From: an uncultured Bacteroidota bacterium
GTDB taxonomy: Bacteria; Bacteroidota; Bacteroidia; AKYH767-A; 2013-40CM-41-45
Direction of reading: 5' to 3'
Assembly: GCA_937871435.1 (NCBI GenBank)
Contig: CALMQM010000128.1
Coordinates: 1 to 38,320, forward strand
Length of the DNA: 38,320 bases
Shown: positions 1-8,519 of the stretch, piece by piece
Layout: each line of letters begins with the position of its first letter
Numbering within the stretch: position 1 is the stretch's first letter
Program-made: the position numbers and the translations under genes
The notes under the pieces: model-generated
The model's input: only the letters and a program-made list of their open reading frames with translations
The model's database searches: none
Told to the model about the DNA's origin: nothing

Positions 1-1
1 A

Positions 2-130
2 GCGTATTCAGGATTAGGTCTGAATAATGTTCGTCAAAGACTCCAATTGCTTTATCCGGGAAAGTACAATTTGAAAATTCAGAATGATGCCAATGATTTT
101 TCGGTATTTTTATCTCTTGAACTCGCATGA
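2..130 (+). CDS. Sensor histidine kinase, C-terminal end (partial, LytS-like)
   Basis: The frame starting at base 2 is open from the left edge to a TGA at 128-130 and gives about 42 residues. It begins AYSGLGLNNVRQRLQLLYPG. GLGLNNVRQRL is the last glycine-rich ATP-binding box (G2) of the GHKL ATPase fold as found in the LytS/YehU (His_kinase) family. The stop codon overlaps the start of the LytTR regulator as ATGA (127-130), which suggests translational coupling of a kinase-regulator pair. The sensor, membrane and dimerisation parts lie outside the window, so the signal is unknown. Confidence 0.85.
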   Translation, partial: AYSGLGLNNVRQRLQLLYPGKYNLKIQNDANDFSVFLSLELA

Positions 131-819
131 TCAGAGCTATTGCTATCGATGATGAACCACCGGCACTTCGGGTGTTGGAGAAATATTGCAGCAAAGTGGA
201 ACTAATCACTTTGCTGAAAGTATTTACCCGGACAGACGATGCGATGAAATACCTGGAAAAATTCCCGGTTGATCTTATTTTTCTTGATATACACATGCCC
301 GCAATTTCCGGAATTGATTTTATCAAATCCGTGAAACAGGATACAATGGTAATTTTTGTCACCGCACACAGTCAATATGCTGTGGAAGGATTTAATCTTA
401 ATGCTATTGATTTTTTATTGAAACCATTTTCATTTGAACGTTTTCAGCAGGCAATCAAGAAGGCAAACGATTTTCAGGCTTTGTCCACTCAATCAGAAAC
501 GTTTCAGGAACAGTATTTATTTGTTCGGGCTGATTATAGTCTTCTTAAAATTCCCATTGCGGATATTTTGTTCATTGAAGGCCTCGATGATTACATTAAA
601 ATTCATATTGATAAACAGAAAACAGTTGTTGCAAGGATGACGCTCAAATCAATTCAGGAAAAGTTGAACAACAATACATTTTTCAGAGTCCACCGGTCTT
701 TTATTGTCCCGCTCAACAGGATTGATTCTGTCCGTAACCGGATCATCACAATTTCCGGTACAGAAATCCCCATCGGTAACAGTTATGCGGATACATTTTT
801 CAGTGTGTTCAGAAAGTAA
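127..819 (+). CDS. LytTR family two-component response regulator
   Basis: 230 residues. The receiver domain spans about 1-120, with the acidic pair D8/D9, the phospho-acceptor D54 in FLDIHMP, T79 and K99 in LLKPF. A LytTR DNA-binding domain spans about 135-230, with the typical DILFIEGLDDYIKIH and FFRVHRSFIVPL segments. The length matches the AgrA/LytR/YehT-like family. It should be phosphorylated by the kinase whose end overlaps it by 4 bp, and it should bind direct-repeat DNA sites. The regulated genes cannot be read from the window. The downstream lipoprotein at 974 is a candidate target by position only. Confidence 0.95.
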   Translation: MIRAIAIDDEPPALRVLEKYCSKVELITLLKVFTRTDDAMKYLEKFPVDLIFLDIHMPAISGIDFIKSVKQDTMVIFVTAHSQYAVEGFNLNAIDFLLKPFSFERFQQAIKKANDFQALSTQSETFQEQYLFVRADYSLLKIPIADILFIEGLDDYIKIHIDKQKTVVARMTLKSIQEKLNNNTFFRVHRSFIVPLNRIDSVRNRIITISGTEIPIGNSYADTFFSVFRK

Positions 820-973
820 GTTCATCCATTCAATTATAATTTGACTTTGCGGTTATTTTTCGGATTCCCGGACAGTCTAAAGTTGAATTTAGAGCCAGAG
901 CTCAGAAAAATTATCTTTCTGCGTCTGCCATTTCAGGTTTCTTTTTTTTCTGATTTTTTTTCATCTTTACAAC

Positions 974-1645
974 ATGAGAACTTACCTTTCAGTGTTGTTG
1001 TTATTTATCATTGCCTGCACACCTGCAGGGAATCAAAAAGCGGCTGTGGTGGAATCTGCTACTGAACAATCTTTCGCTAATTCCAGTCAACCTGTAGTTT
1101 CAAACCAGGAAGAACCTGAAGACACTAATTATGTCAGGCATATTGAATTTGGAGAATATAAGTTAACGGCAAAATTGACCGGAGCCGGTAAAAATTCATT
1201 GAATGTGAGTGTACAAAAAGGCGACAGTGTTTACCCTTCTTATATCCGTGAATGCAGTGGTCAGCGTTTGGCTACTTGTTTTGTTTCTGACCTGAACTCC
1301 AATGACTTCATCGAATTCAATGTCGCTACGGCTAATACTATTGTTTCATCCGGAGCAACAGGTTCGTTGTATTCTTATGAAATAAAAAAGAACGGTGTCA
1401 TTCGTGAAACCCTGCTTCCTGCGATGACTGATGCAATGAAAAAAGGATACCGTGGAAATGAACAATGGATTGTCGAGGAAAATCAAAAAGTTCTCCGCCG
1501 GAAATTTAAATTGTATCTGATCACAGACGCGGATTGTTGTCCTACAGGAGGTGAACGTTCTTGCTTTTATACCATGGATGCCGACGGAAATTTGTTGTTC
1601 AAAAGCACTGAAAGTCTCGAGCGGGTGGGTGGACAAATGAAGTGA
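974..1645 (+). CDS. Hypothetical lipoprotein
   Basis: 223 residues. The N-terminus MRTYLSVLLLFIIACTPAG is a lipoprotein signal with a lipobox-like FIIAC (Cys15), so the protein should be anchored in the outer or inner membrane. The rest is soluble. It contains a pair of adjacent cysteines (DADCCPTGGERSCFYTMDADG) and ends in charged residues. I do not recognise the family. It lies 154 bp after the response regulator in the same direction, and no clear promoter was seen in the gap. ATG 974 is preferred over the overlapping frame at 841 because only this frame carries a signal peptide. Confidence 0.75.
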   Translation: MRTYLSVLLLFIIACTPAGNQKAAVVESATEQSFANSSQPVVSNQEEPEDTNYVRHIEFGEYKLTAKLTGAGKNSLNVSVQKGDSVYPSYIRECSGQRLATCFVSDLNSNDFIEFNVATANTIVSSGATGSLYSYEIKKNGVIRETLLPAMTDAMKKGYRGNEQWIVEENQKVLRRKFKLYLITDADCCPTGGERSCFYTMDADGNLLFKSTESLERVGGQMK

Positions 1646-1669
1646 TTTTATTTTCCCTCAAAAAATCAC
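1642..1669 (+). terminator. Possible weak terminator after the lipoprotein gene
   Basis: GTGATTTT (1642-1649) and AAAATCAC (1662-1669) form an 8-bp perfect inverted repeat with a 12-nt loop that overlaps the stop codon of the lipoprotein gene. The T-run that follows (CTGCTTTTAC) is short, so termination is only a possibility. Confidence 0.35.
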
Positions 1670-1681
1670 CTGCTTTTACAG

Positions 1682-1713
1682 TTTGTTTCTGATTCTTGAG
1701 GAATCTAGGTTTG
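1682..1713 (+). promoter_or_regulatory. Bacteroidota-type promoter for the phospholipase-like gene
   Basis: TTTG at 1682-1685, a 20-bp spacer, then TAGGTTTG at 1706-1713 match the -33 TTTG and -7 TAnnTTTG elements of the Bacteroidota primary sigma factor. The start codon ATG is at 1718, only 4 bp after the -7 element, so the transcript would be nearly or fully leaderless. Basis: motif match only. Confidence 0.6.
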
Positions 1714-1717
1714 TGCA

Positions 1718-2680
1718 ATGCACAGATCTGCTTTGTTATTCATAGTTTGCCTGTTGATTATTCCAACACGCAATTTCGCCTGGGGATTTTATGGTCACCG
1801 GAAAATAAATTACATGGCCTGCTTCACATTGCCCCCTGAACTTTTTGGCTTTTACAAACAACATATAGATTTTCTCACGGAACATGCTGTTGATCCTGAT
1901 AAAAGAAGATATTCGGATAAAGAGGAGCCGCCCAGGCATTATATTGACATCGATCACTACGGACTTCATCCATTCGATTCGGTTCCTAAATTCTGGAAAA
2001 ATGCAGTAGCAAAATACACGGAAGACACATTGAAATCATACGGGATTGTGCCCTGGCATATTAATGCGATGATGTTCAGACTTACGGAAGCATTCAAAAC
2101 AATGGATGTAGACCGGATATTGTATTATTCTGCCAACATCGGTCATTACATCGGGGATGCTCATGTGCCTTTACATTGTACAGAAAACTACAATGGTCAA
2201 ATGACGAATCAGTCGGGAATACATGGATTTTGGGAAAGCAGATTGCCGGAATTATTTGGCGATGATTATGATTATTTTCTGGGCAGAGCAGAGTATGTCG
2301 AAAATATTCAAATGGATATCTGGCGTTTTGTAAAAGACAGCTTTTCCGCTTTGGACTCAGTGTTGTCTTTTGAGAAAAAATTGAATGAATCCTTTCCGAA
2401 AGACAGAAAATATTCAAACGAAACAAAAGGAGCAATTACGTCCAAAGTCTATAGTCAGGAATATGCAACAATGTTTCATGTTCAGCTGGATGGACAGGTG
2501 GAAAGAAGATTGCGTGCTGCCATTCTGGATGTAGGGTGTTTTTGGTACACAGCCTGGGTGAATGCCGGGAGTCCGGATTTGATTCCGTTAAATGACAAAG
2601 CAGTTTCAGATTCATTAACGAAGGAATTGAATGCTGTTTCAGAAAAGCTGGAAAACGGATTGAGTATACGGGAGGAATAA
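1718..2680 (+). CDS. Secreted zinc phospholipase C / S1-P1 nuclease-like protein
   Basis: 320 residues. The signal peptide is about residues 1-21, with likely cleavage after NFA so that the mature protein begins WGFYGH. In this superfamily the mature N-terminal Trp binds zinc. Further candidate zinc ligands are visible: H27, an aspartate in HYIDIDH (77 or 79), H114 in PWHINAM, and H143, D147 and H153 in GHYIGDAHVPLH, then H169 and E173 in HGFWES. The fold is that of bacterial zinc phospholipase C and S1/P1 nuclease, which hydrolyse phosphodiesters (phospholipids or single-stranded nucleic acid). The sequence does not decide between these substrates. An in-frame TAG at 1706 rules out an earlier start. 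The gene converges on purA with 3 bp between stops. Confidence 0.85.
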   Translation: MHRSALLFIVCLLIIPTRNFAWGFYGHRKINYMACFTLPPELFGFYKQHIDFLTEHAVDPDKRRYSDKEEPPRHYIDIDHYGLHPFDSVPKFWKNAVAKYTEDTLKSYGIVPWHINAMMFRLTEAFKTMDVDRILYYSANIGHYIGDAHVPLHCTENYNGQMTNQSGIHGFWESRLPELFGDDYDYFLGRAEYVENIQMDIWRFVKDSFSALDSVLSFEKKLNESFPKDRKYSNETKGAITSKVYSQEYATMFHVQLDGQVERRLRAAILDVGCFWYTAWVNAGSPDLIPLNDKAVSDSLTKELNAVSEKLENGLSIREE

Positions 2681-2683
2681 TCG

Positions 2684-3976
2684 TCAAACCACCATTGCGG
2701 CAGTCTTACTTTTTCTCCGAATTGTCTGGACACGATCCGGACCTACAGAAACAATACTGACCGGAACTTTTAATTCGGATTCCAGAAAACGGATGTACGA
2801 AGAAAGTTCAGCAGGAAAATCTTTTTCTTCCGTAATTCCTGTCAGATCTTTTTTCCAGCCTTTCAATTCAGTATACACAGGTTCAATTTCCGCATTCACT
2901 ACATCAAATGGAATATAGTCGATCACTTTTCCATTGATCTTGTATTCGGTGCAAACTTTCAGAGTATCGAAATCACTGAGGACATCCGGCTTTGTCATGA
3001 TGAGATCCGTAACGCCATTCACCATGATGGTATATTTCAAAGCGGGCAGATCAAGCCATCCACAACGACGCGGACGTCCTGTTGTGGCGCCAAATTCCCG
3101 ACCGGCTTGCCGGATAGCTTCACCGGTTGCATCATGTAATTCAGTTGCGAATGGACCGCTACCAACTCGCGTACAATACGCTTTAAAGATTCCGAACACT
3201 TTGCCGATTTTACCCGGAGCGATTCCCAATCCTGTGCAAGCTCCCGCGGTAATAGTATTGGAAGATGTTACGAAAGGGTAGGAGCCGAAATCAATATCAA
3301 GCAATGAACCCTGAGCTCCTTCGGCAAGGATAGAACGATGAGACTGAATTTGTGTGTTGATCAGGTATTCGCTGTCAACGAAATTCAGTTTTTTCATCTC
3401 TTCAACAGCCTGGAAAAATGGAGCTTCCAGTTCGGCGAGTGAATATTCATACTTCATGTGTGTCAGCAATTCGATATGCTTGTCGCGTAAACGTGTATAT
3501 CGTGCCATGAAATCTGACGCTTCGATATCACCTACACGCAAGCCGTTCCTGCCTGTTTTGTCCATGTAAGTCGGACCAATTCCGCGCAAAGTCGAACCGA
3601 TTTTTTCTTTGCCTTTTCCGGCTTCGGACGCGGCATCCAGAATCCTGTGAGTCGGGATGATCAAGTGTGCTTTTCGTGAAATGAAGAGCTGTTGATTCAC
3701 ATCCACATTCATTTTCAAAAGGGCGTCAATTTCTTTCTTCATGGTGACCGGATCGATCACTACACCGTTACCTACGATGTTCATGGTTCCCGGTCTGAAA
3801 ATTCCAGAAGGAATTGTATGCAGCACATGTTTTATTCCCTCAAACTCGAGTGTGTGTCCGGCATTCGGACCACCCTGGAAACGGGCGACAACACTGTATT
3901 CTGGAGTAAGAACGTCTACGATTTTACCTTTCCCTTCGTCTCCCCACTGGAGACCGAGCAATACGTCAACTGACAT
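2684..3976 (-). CDS. purA: Adenylosuccinate synthase
   Basis: 430 residues, the usual length for the family. It joins IMP and aspartate using GTP to make adenylosuccinate, the first committed step to AMP, in the cytoplasm. The N-terminus has the phosphate-binding loop GLQWGDEGKGKIVD, followed by the catalytic-histidine motif GPNAGHTL. The signatures TLRGIGPTYMDK, ILAEGAQGSLLDIDFG and TTGRPRRCGWLDL are all present. The gene is single: a terminator lies between its start and the STAS gene upstream, so it probably has its own promoter, although no clear TAnnTTTG was found. guaB, the other IMP branch enzyme, is at 26337. Confidence 0.98.
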   Translation of the reverse strand: MSVDVLLGLQWGDEGKGKIVDVLTPEYSVVARFQGGPNAGHTLEFEGIKHVLHTIPSGIFRPGTMNIVGNGVVIDPVTMKKEIDALLKMNVDVNQQLFISRKAHLIIPTHRILDAASEAGKGKEKIGSTLRGIGPTYMDKTGRNGLRVGDIEASDFMARYTRLRDKHIELLTHMKYEYSLAELEAPFFQAVEEMKKLNFVDSEYLINTQIQSHRSILAEGAQGSLLDIDFGSYPFVTSSNTITAGACTGLGIAPGKIGKVFGIFKAYCTRVGSGPFATELHDATGEAIRQAGREFGATTGRPRRCGWLDLPALKYTIMVNGVTDLIMTKPDVLSDFDTLKVCTEYKINGKVIDYIPFDVVNAEIEPVYTELKGWKKDLTGITEEKDFPAELSSYIRFLESELKVPVSIVSVGPDRVQTIRRKSKTAAMVV

Positions 3977-4055
3977 GATGCAGAAAAATTATGGTGGATG
4001 AGTTGGTTACAATTATTGGTATTGATGCAATGTATTCATTTTTCATTCCACTCTG

Positions 4056-4095
4056 AAAAAAATAAAATCATCCTGCAATTTACAGGATGATTTTA
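4056..4095 (-). terminator. Rho-independent terminator of the STAS gene
   Basis: A perfect 13-bp stem (4063-4075 with 4083-4095) with a 7-nt loop is followed on the minus strand by seven T (bases 4062-4056). It sits 17 bp after the STAS stop codon. It separates the STAS/Fur/Rel block from purA. Confidence 0.9.
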
Positions 4096-4112
4096 TATGA
4101 ATGGGTGATCCA

Positions 4113-4460
4113 TTAGTTTTGAAATTGCCGGATGGCAGTTGGAAGATCTTCAGTAATTGTGAAAACAGTATTGAGTTTGGTGATGATCAGCAACTCTTTA
4201 ATTTTATCACTGATACTGCAAATCGTTGTGTCGCCTCCGTTTTTACGGCTCTTGGTAAGGATGTTCACCAGTACATTCAGTCCGTTGCTGTTTAAGTAAC
4301 GAAAATGCTCCATGGAAATGACAAAACTATTTATGCCTTTGTTGATCGTTTCCTGTATCTCTTCCAGTAAAGGAGTCGCCTGATTCTTATCAATCAGGTT
4401 TCCGCTCATTTCTACAATGGCATATGTGCCTTTGTTTGTGATGTTATATGTAAAGTCCAT
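4113..4460 (-). CDS. STAS domain protein (anti-sigma factor antagonist-like)
   Basis: 115 residues, a single STAS domain of the SpoIIAA/RsbV type, cytoplasmic. Members bind anti-sigma kinases in a partner switch controlled by Ser phosphorylation. The region equivalent to the SpoIIAA phosphorylation loop (DSSG) reads Y-L-N57-S58-N59-G60-L. The position of the phosphorylated serine appears to be Asn59, with Ser58 next to it. No cognate RsbW-like kinase or sigma factor is in the window. It is the last gene before a strong terminator and lies 225 bp downstream of the Fur gene. Confidence 0.88.
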   Translation of the reverse strand: MDFTYNITNKGTYAIVEMSGNLIDKNQATPLLEEIQETINKGINSFVISMEHFRYLNSNGLNVLVNILTKSRKNGGDTTICSISDKIKELLIITKLNTVFTITEDLPTAIRQFQN

Positions 4461-4621
4461 GGCTGTGAAGGTAATAGTTTAATCTGTAAGTGAATCCCGG
4501 AATTTCCCGAAATAATCTACAATCCTTCTCGGGTATAATTATTTGAAATACAGGTCAGTAAACAATGTTATTCAGAGTGATGAACACAGCATATTATAAA
4601 AAAAGGATTGAATCAACTCTG

Positions 4622-4658
4622 AAAAAAAGGGTTCACCTCGCAGGAAAGTCCTTCCTGC
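4622..4658 (-). terminator. Possible terminator after the Fur-family gene
   Basis: GCAGGAA (4640-4646) and TTCCTGC (4652-4658) form a 7-bp stem with a 5-nt loop just after the Fur-family stop codon. The T7 run on the minus strand (4628-4622) starts 11 nt after the hairpin, further than usual, so this is a weak call. Confidence 0.35.
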
Positions 4659-4685
4659 AGCAGGATTTCAGGCTTCTCATTGGAA

Positions 4686-5156
4686 TTATTTCTTGTGTTT
4701 ACAGCTGCCTTTTTCTTCCAGTTCTCTGCATTTCCCAAAAAGATTCAGCGAATGGTGGGTTATATCAAATTTCAGAATGTCACCCATCATACTTTGGATT
4801 TGTTGAATACGCGGATCGCAGAATTCAAATACATGTTCACAGTCCTGGCAAATCAGGTGATCATGTTGTTTGTACGCATATGATTTTTCGAATCGGGCCA
4901 GATTTTTTCCAAACTGATGACGTGTGACCAATTCACTATCGAGGAGCAATTCAATTGTATTGTAAATCGTAGCACGGCTGATTTGATAGCCTTTGTCTTT
5001 CATCAAAGTATACAAGGAATCCACATCAAAGTGTTCATTGGATTGATACACTTCATCCAGGATGGAATAACGCTCAGCAGTTTTTCTGTGGCCGTGTTTT
5101 TCCAGGTATTGTGTGAAAATTCTTCTTACTTCCGGTTTACTATCCTTATTGGACAT
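4686..5156 (-). CDS. Fur family transcriptional regulator
   Basis: 156 residues. A winged-helix DNA-binding domain occupies about 1-85, with the recognition region YQISRATIYNTIELLLDSELV. The dimerisation and metal domain follows, with HDHLICQDCEHVFEF: H98, H100 and the C103xxC106 pair. The second cysteine pair is unusual: C143 and C152 are eight residues apart (GKCRELEEKGSC) rather than the common CxxC. The protein could sense iron (Fur), zinc (Zur) or peroxide (PerR), and the sequence does not settle which. It lies 46 bp downstream of the rel gene on the same strand, so they are likely co-transcribed. Confidence 0.93.
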   Translation of the reverse strand: MSNKDSKPEVRRIFTQYLEKHGHRKTAERYSILDEVYQSNEHFDVDSLYTLMKDKGYQISRATIYNTIELLLDSELVTRHQFGKNLARFEKSYAYKQHDHLICQDCEHVFEFCDPRIQQIQSMMGDILKFDITHHSLNLFGKCRELEEKGSCKHKK

Positions 5157-5202
5157 TTTCCTCTGCCTTTTTATTTACAACTAAGTCCTTCAATATTTCC
5201 AA

Positions 5203-7422
5203 TCATTTTGTGCCGCCATCAATTCTGCTCACAGTGAGGATCCCGTGGATCTCTTTTAATTTTTTGATGAGTTTATCCAAATGATGTGTATCATGCACAA
5301 AGAGCATAATTGTTCCTTCAAAGATACCATCATTGGATTCGATTCCTATGCTTCGCATATTCACCTTCAATTCACTCGAAATCACTTTTGAAATTTTATT
5401 GACAACTCCCACTTCGTCAATTCCTGTCATCCGGATACCGGCAAGGAAGGCAATTTGTTGTTGATTTGTCCATTTGGCTTTAACGATTCTGTAAGCGTAA
5501 TTAGACATCAATTGAATTGCATTGGGACAGCTGACACGATGAATTTTGATTCCTTCGTTAATTGTGATGAATCCAAATACATCATCTCCGGGAATCGGAC
5601 TGCAACAGGGAGATAATTTGTAATCGATTTTATCCAGGTTTTCATCCAACACCAAAAGATCGCTTGAACCACGCACTGTTTTTACGATTTGTTCCAAAGA
5701 TTGCGGTTCAATTTTCTGCGGAGCTTTGGCTTTGATGGTGCCCTTATCCTGAATGAACTCTTTCAGATCATGAACATCGATTACATCTTTCGCAATCCTG
5801 TAAAACAGTTCCATCGAACTGGGAATCTTGTAATAGGCAAGAAGCTCATTGATATTATCATTGTTAAAATCAATTTTCAGATGTCGAAACTTACGCTGAA
5901 GAATTTCTTTACCGTCTTCGGCAACTCTTTTCTTTTCTTCTTTCAGCGCAGTTTTAATTTTCGACTTCGCTTTTGCAGTAACAACATAATTGAGCCAGTC
6001 TTCCTTCGGATTTTGTTTATTCGATGTGAGAATTTCTACCTGATCTCCACTTCGTAATTTGTGTGAAAGGGGAACTAATTTGTGATTCACTTTCGCGCCT
6101 ATGCATTTACTTCCCAAATCACTATGAATTTCAAAAGCGAAATCAAGCGCGGTAGCATTGGAAGGAAGCGTTTTCATATCTCCGCTTGGAGTGAAAATGA
6201 AAATTTCATCACTGAATAAATTCAGTTTGAAGTCGTCGATGAAATCCAGAGCATTTGTTTCCGGACTCTCCAGCAACTCCCTGATTTTTTGGATCCATTC
6301 ATCCAAGGCAGATTCAGCTGCTGATTCTTTGTATTTCCAATGAGCAGCATATCCTTTCTCGGCAATTTCATCCATTCTCCGGGATCGGATCTGAACCTCT
6401 ACCCATTTTCCTCCCGGACCCATCACAGTTGTGTGCAACGACTCATATCCATTCGCTTTCGGAGTGGAAATCCAGTCACGCAAACGATCAGGATTCGGAT
6501 GGTAAAAATCGGTAATGATGGAATACGCCTTCCAGCAGAGTGCTTTTTCATTTTCTTCGTCACAATCGATAATGATTCGAATTGCAAAGAGATCATAAAT
6601 TTCTTCAAATGAAACAGCTTGTCTTTTCATTTTACTCCAGATGGAGTGGATGGATTTACTGCGTCCTTTTATATCGTATTGAAATCCCTGTTTTCCCAAT
6701 TCATCTTTAATCGGTTCAAGAAATTCATTGATAAAACGTGTGCGTTCTCTCTTAGTTTGGGCAAGCTTGCTTGTAATCTCGTTGTAAATTTCAGGCTCCG
6801 TATATTTCATCGCCAGATCTTCAAGCTCTGTCTTGATTGAATACAAACCAAGACGGTGAGCAAGCGGCGCATACAGGTAAGCGGTTTCTGATGCAATCTT
6901 GAGTTGCTTTTCCCGCTTCATAGAGTCCAGTGTCCGCATGTTATGCAGCCGATCCGCAAGTTTGATCAGAATCACACGTACATCATCAGAAAGTGTGAGC
7001 AACATCTTTCTGAAATTCTCAGCCTGCAAGGATGTGCCTTTATCAAATACTCCGGAAATTTTTGTGAGTCCGTCAACAATGGAAGCAGCTTTTTCACCAA
7101 ATGAACTCCGGATATTTTCCAAAGTCATGTGCGTATCTTCCACAGTATCGTGCAAAAGCGCGCACACAATAGCCAACGGACCAAGACCGATTTCTTCCGC
7201 GCAGATCTGCGCTACTGCCAAAGGATGGAGGATATACGGCTCTCCTGTTTTTCTCCGCATATCCTTGTGAGCTTCCAAAGCCATATCAAAAGCCAGCCGG
7301 ATCATTTTCTTGTCTCCTTTGGCAAGAGATGGACGCAATGCACGGAGCAGCTCTTTGTAAGCTTTTAGAATCAGATCTTTTTCTGCTTCTGCGCTTTGGA
7401 TATGTGGAACGGTGTCAGACAT
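5203..7422 (-). CDS. rel: Bifunctional (p)ppGpp synthetase/hydrolase (RelA/SpoT family)
   Basis: 739 residues from ATG at 7420-7422. A TTG one codon earlier is a poorer start. It makes and degrades (p)ppGpp, the stringent-response alarmone. The N-terminal HD hydrolase domain is intact (LLHDTVEDT), so hydrolysis is predicted. The synthetase domain has YDLFAIRIIID and RLRDWISTPKANGYESLHTT. RLRD is the basic motif type associated with bifunctional enzymes. A TGS domain lies near residues 400-460 (IFIFTPSGDMKTLP), a cysteine-containing segment (LSPCCSPIPGDDVFGF) near 610, and a C-terminal ACT domain near 660-739. It lies 38 bp after the FAH family gene and 46 bp before the Fur-family gene. Confidence 0.97.
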   Translation of the reverse strand: MSDTVPHIQSAEAEKDLILKAYKELLRALRPSLAKGDKKMIRLAFDMALEAHKDMRRKTGEPYILHPLAVAQICAEEIGLGPLAIVCALLHDTVEDTHMTLENIRSSFGEKAASIVDGLTKISGVFDKGTSLQAENFRKMLLTLSDDVRVILIKLADRLHNMRTLDSMKREKQLKIASETAYLYAPLAHRLGLYSIKTELEDLAMKYTEPEIYNEITSKLAQTKRERTRFINEFLEPIKDELGKQGFQYDIKGRSKSIHSIWSKMKRQAVSFEEIYDLFAIRIIIDCDEENEKALCWKAYSIITDFYHPNPDRLRDWISTPKANGYESLHTTVMGPGGKWVEVQIRSRRMDEIAEKGYAAHWKYKESAAESALDEWIQKIRELLESPETNALDFIDDFKLNLFSDEIFIFTPSGDMKTLPSNATALDFAFEIHSDLGSKCIGAKVNHKLVPLSHKLRSGDQVEILTSNKQNPKEDWLNYVVTAKAKSKIKTALKEEKKRVAEDGKEILQRKFRHLKIDFNNDNINELLAYYKIPSSMELFYRIAKDVIDVHDLKEFIQDKGTIKAKAPQKIEPQSLEQIVKTVRGSSDLLVLDENLDKIDYKLSPCCSPIPGDDVFGFITINEGIKIHRVSCPNAIQLMSNYAYRIVKAKWTNQQQIAFLAGIRMTGIDEVGVVNKISKVISSELKVNMRSIGIESNDGIFEGTIMLFVHDTHHLDKLIKKLKEIHGILTVSRIDGGTK

Positions 7423-7460
7423 CAATTGAAATAGAAGAGGGGGTGAATATTTTTCTGAAA

Positions 7461-8501
7461 TTAATTCTGGGGACTCTCCAAAGGCATTTTCTTTAATGCA
7501 AATAATGAAAAATCTGAATTCTCTTTGCGGATGGTGTTACTTAATTTTCCAAGCCCGGTGATTTCCATTTCAACAATATCGTTGGGTTGAAGCCACTGTA
7601 CTTTATAATTTGGATCATTCAGCAAACCTGTTCCATTTAATTCCAGAAAACATCCTGTACCAACTGTTCCGGAACCAATCACATCACCCGGAAGCACATC
7701 CACTCCATAGGCACAGCGTTCAATGATTTCAGCGAATGTCCAGTCCATATCTTTCATGTTTCCTTCGCTGACAAGTTTTCCATTTACATAACAGGTCATT
7801 TTCAGATCAAATGCATTTCCAGTATGTCCTGGTTTTGCCGAAGTTTTATACTGTTCCAGTTCATCCGGTGTCACTAACCATGGACCAATCACAGTACTGA
7901 AATCTTTTCCTTTCGCGGGTCCGAGATTGAGTAGCATTTCTTCCATTTGCAAAGTCCTTGCACTCATATCATTCATGATCATGTATCCTGCAATATACTC
8001 ATCCGCCTCTGCAGCTTTAATGTTTCTTCCTTTTTTTCCAATCACTACAGATGCCTCTAATTCGAAGTCAAGTTTCTGAAAATGATCCGGCATGCAATAG
8101 ATTTCTCCCGGTCCTTGTATGGCATTATGATTTGTAAAATAAAAGATAGGATATTGATCAAATTCCGGAATCATCGGAACCTTTCTGTTTCTTCTTGCGG
8201 CTGCAACGTGTTGGCGGAATGCATAACCATCCCTGCAACTGGTAGGATTTGGAACAGGAGCCATCAAATCTTTTGAGCTTGCCGCAGCAACTTTGACCTT
8301 ATCATGCCCTTTTTTAATGGCTGCATCAATGCTTTTCGCTTCATTCATCGCGGTTTCTCCAAGGCGAAGGAAGGCTGTCATTTCATCCGGGAGAGCAGGC
8401 AGATTTAAAGCCAAAGCGTTTTCTCCCAGGTTGTAAATTTTATCCTGATAAAAGATTCCAAGATGTGTGTGATTGTCGGTACTGTAACTGACCAGTTTCA
8501 T
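7461..8501 (-). CDS. Fumarylacetoacetate hydrolase family protein
   Basis: 346 residues from ATG at 8499-8501 (MKLVSYSTDN). An in-frame TTG seven codons earlier is rejected as an inferior start. FAH-fold enzymes cleave C-C bonds in beta-keto acids with a divalent metal. Visible family marks are the acidic metal cluster in DFELEASVVIGKKGRNI, the GYMIMNDMSAR segment, and IGSGTVGTGCFLELNG. It is shorter than animal fumarylacetoacetase (about 420) but like the bacterial versions found in tyrosine-degradation clusters. hmgA lies about 3 kb away, which supports fumarylacetoacetate as substrate. This is an inference, because the family also includes other hydrolases and isomerases. Confidence 0.85.
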   Translation of the reverse strand: MKLVSYSTDNHTHLGIFYQDKIYNLGENALALNLPALPDEMTAFLRLGETAMNEAKSIDAAIKKGHDKVKVAAASSKDLMAPVPNPTSCRDGYAFRQHVAAARRNRKVPMIPEFDQYPIFYFTNHNAIQGPGEIYCMPDHFQKLDFELEASVVIGKKGRNIKAAEADEYIAGYMIMNDMSARTLQMEEMLLNLGPAKGKDFSTVIGPWLVTPDELEQYKTSAKPGHTGNAFDLKMTCYVNGKLVSEGNMKDMDWTFAEIIERCAYGVDVLPGDVIGSGTVGTGCFLELNGTGLLNDPNYKVQWLQPNDIVEMEITGLGKLSNTIRKENSDFSLFALKKMPLESPQN

Positions 8502-8519
8502 AAGCAGGTAATTTCCTGA

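Noticed and set aside
841-1065. Plus-strand ORF of 74 codons overlapping the lipoprotein start
   Set aside because: It overlaps the signal peptide of the better-supported gene at 974, has no family features and starts in an unlikely place.
4101-4295. Plus-strand 64-codon ORF over the STAS gene
   Set aside because: It runs antisense through the STAS domain and the downstream spacer; the minus-strand frame has the recognisable family.
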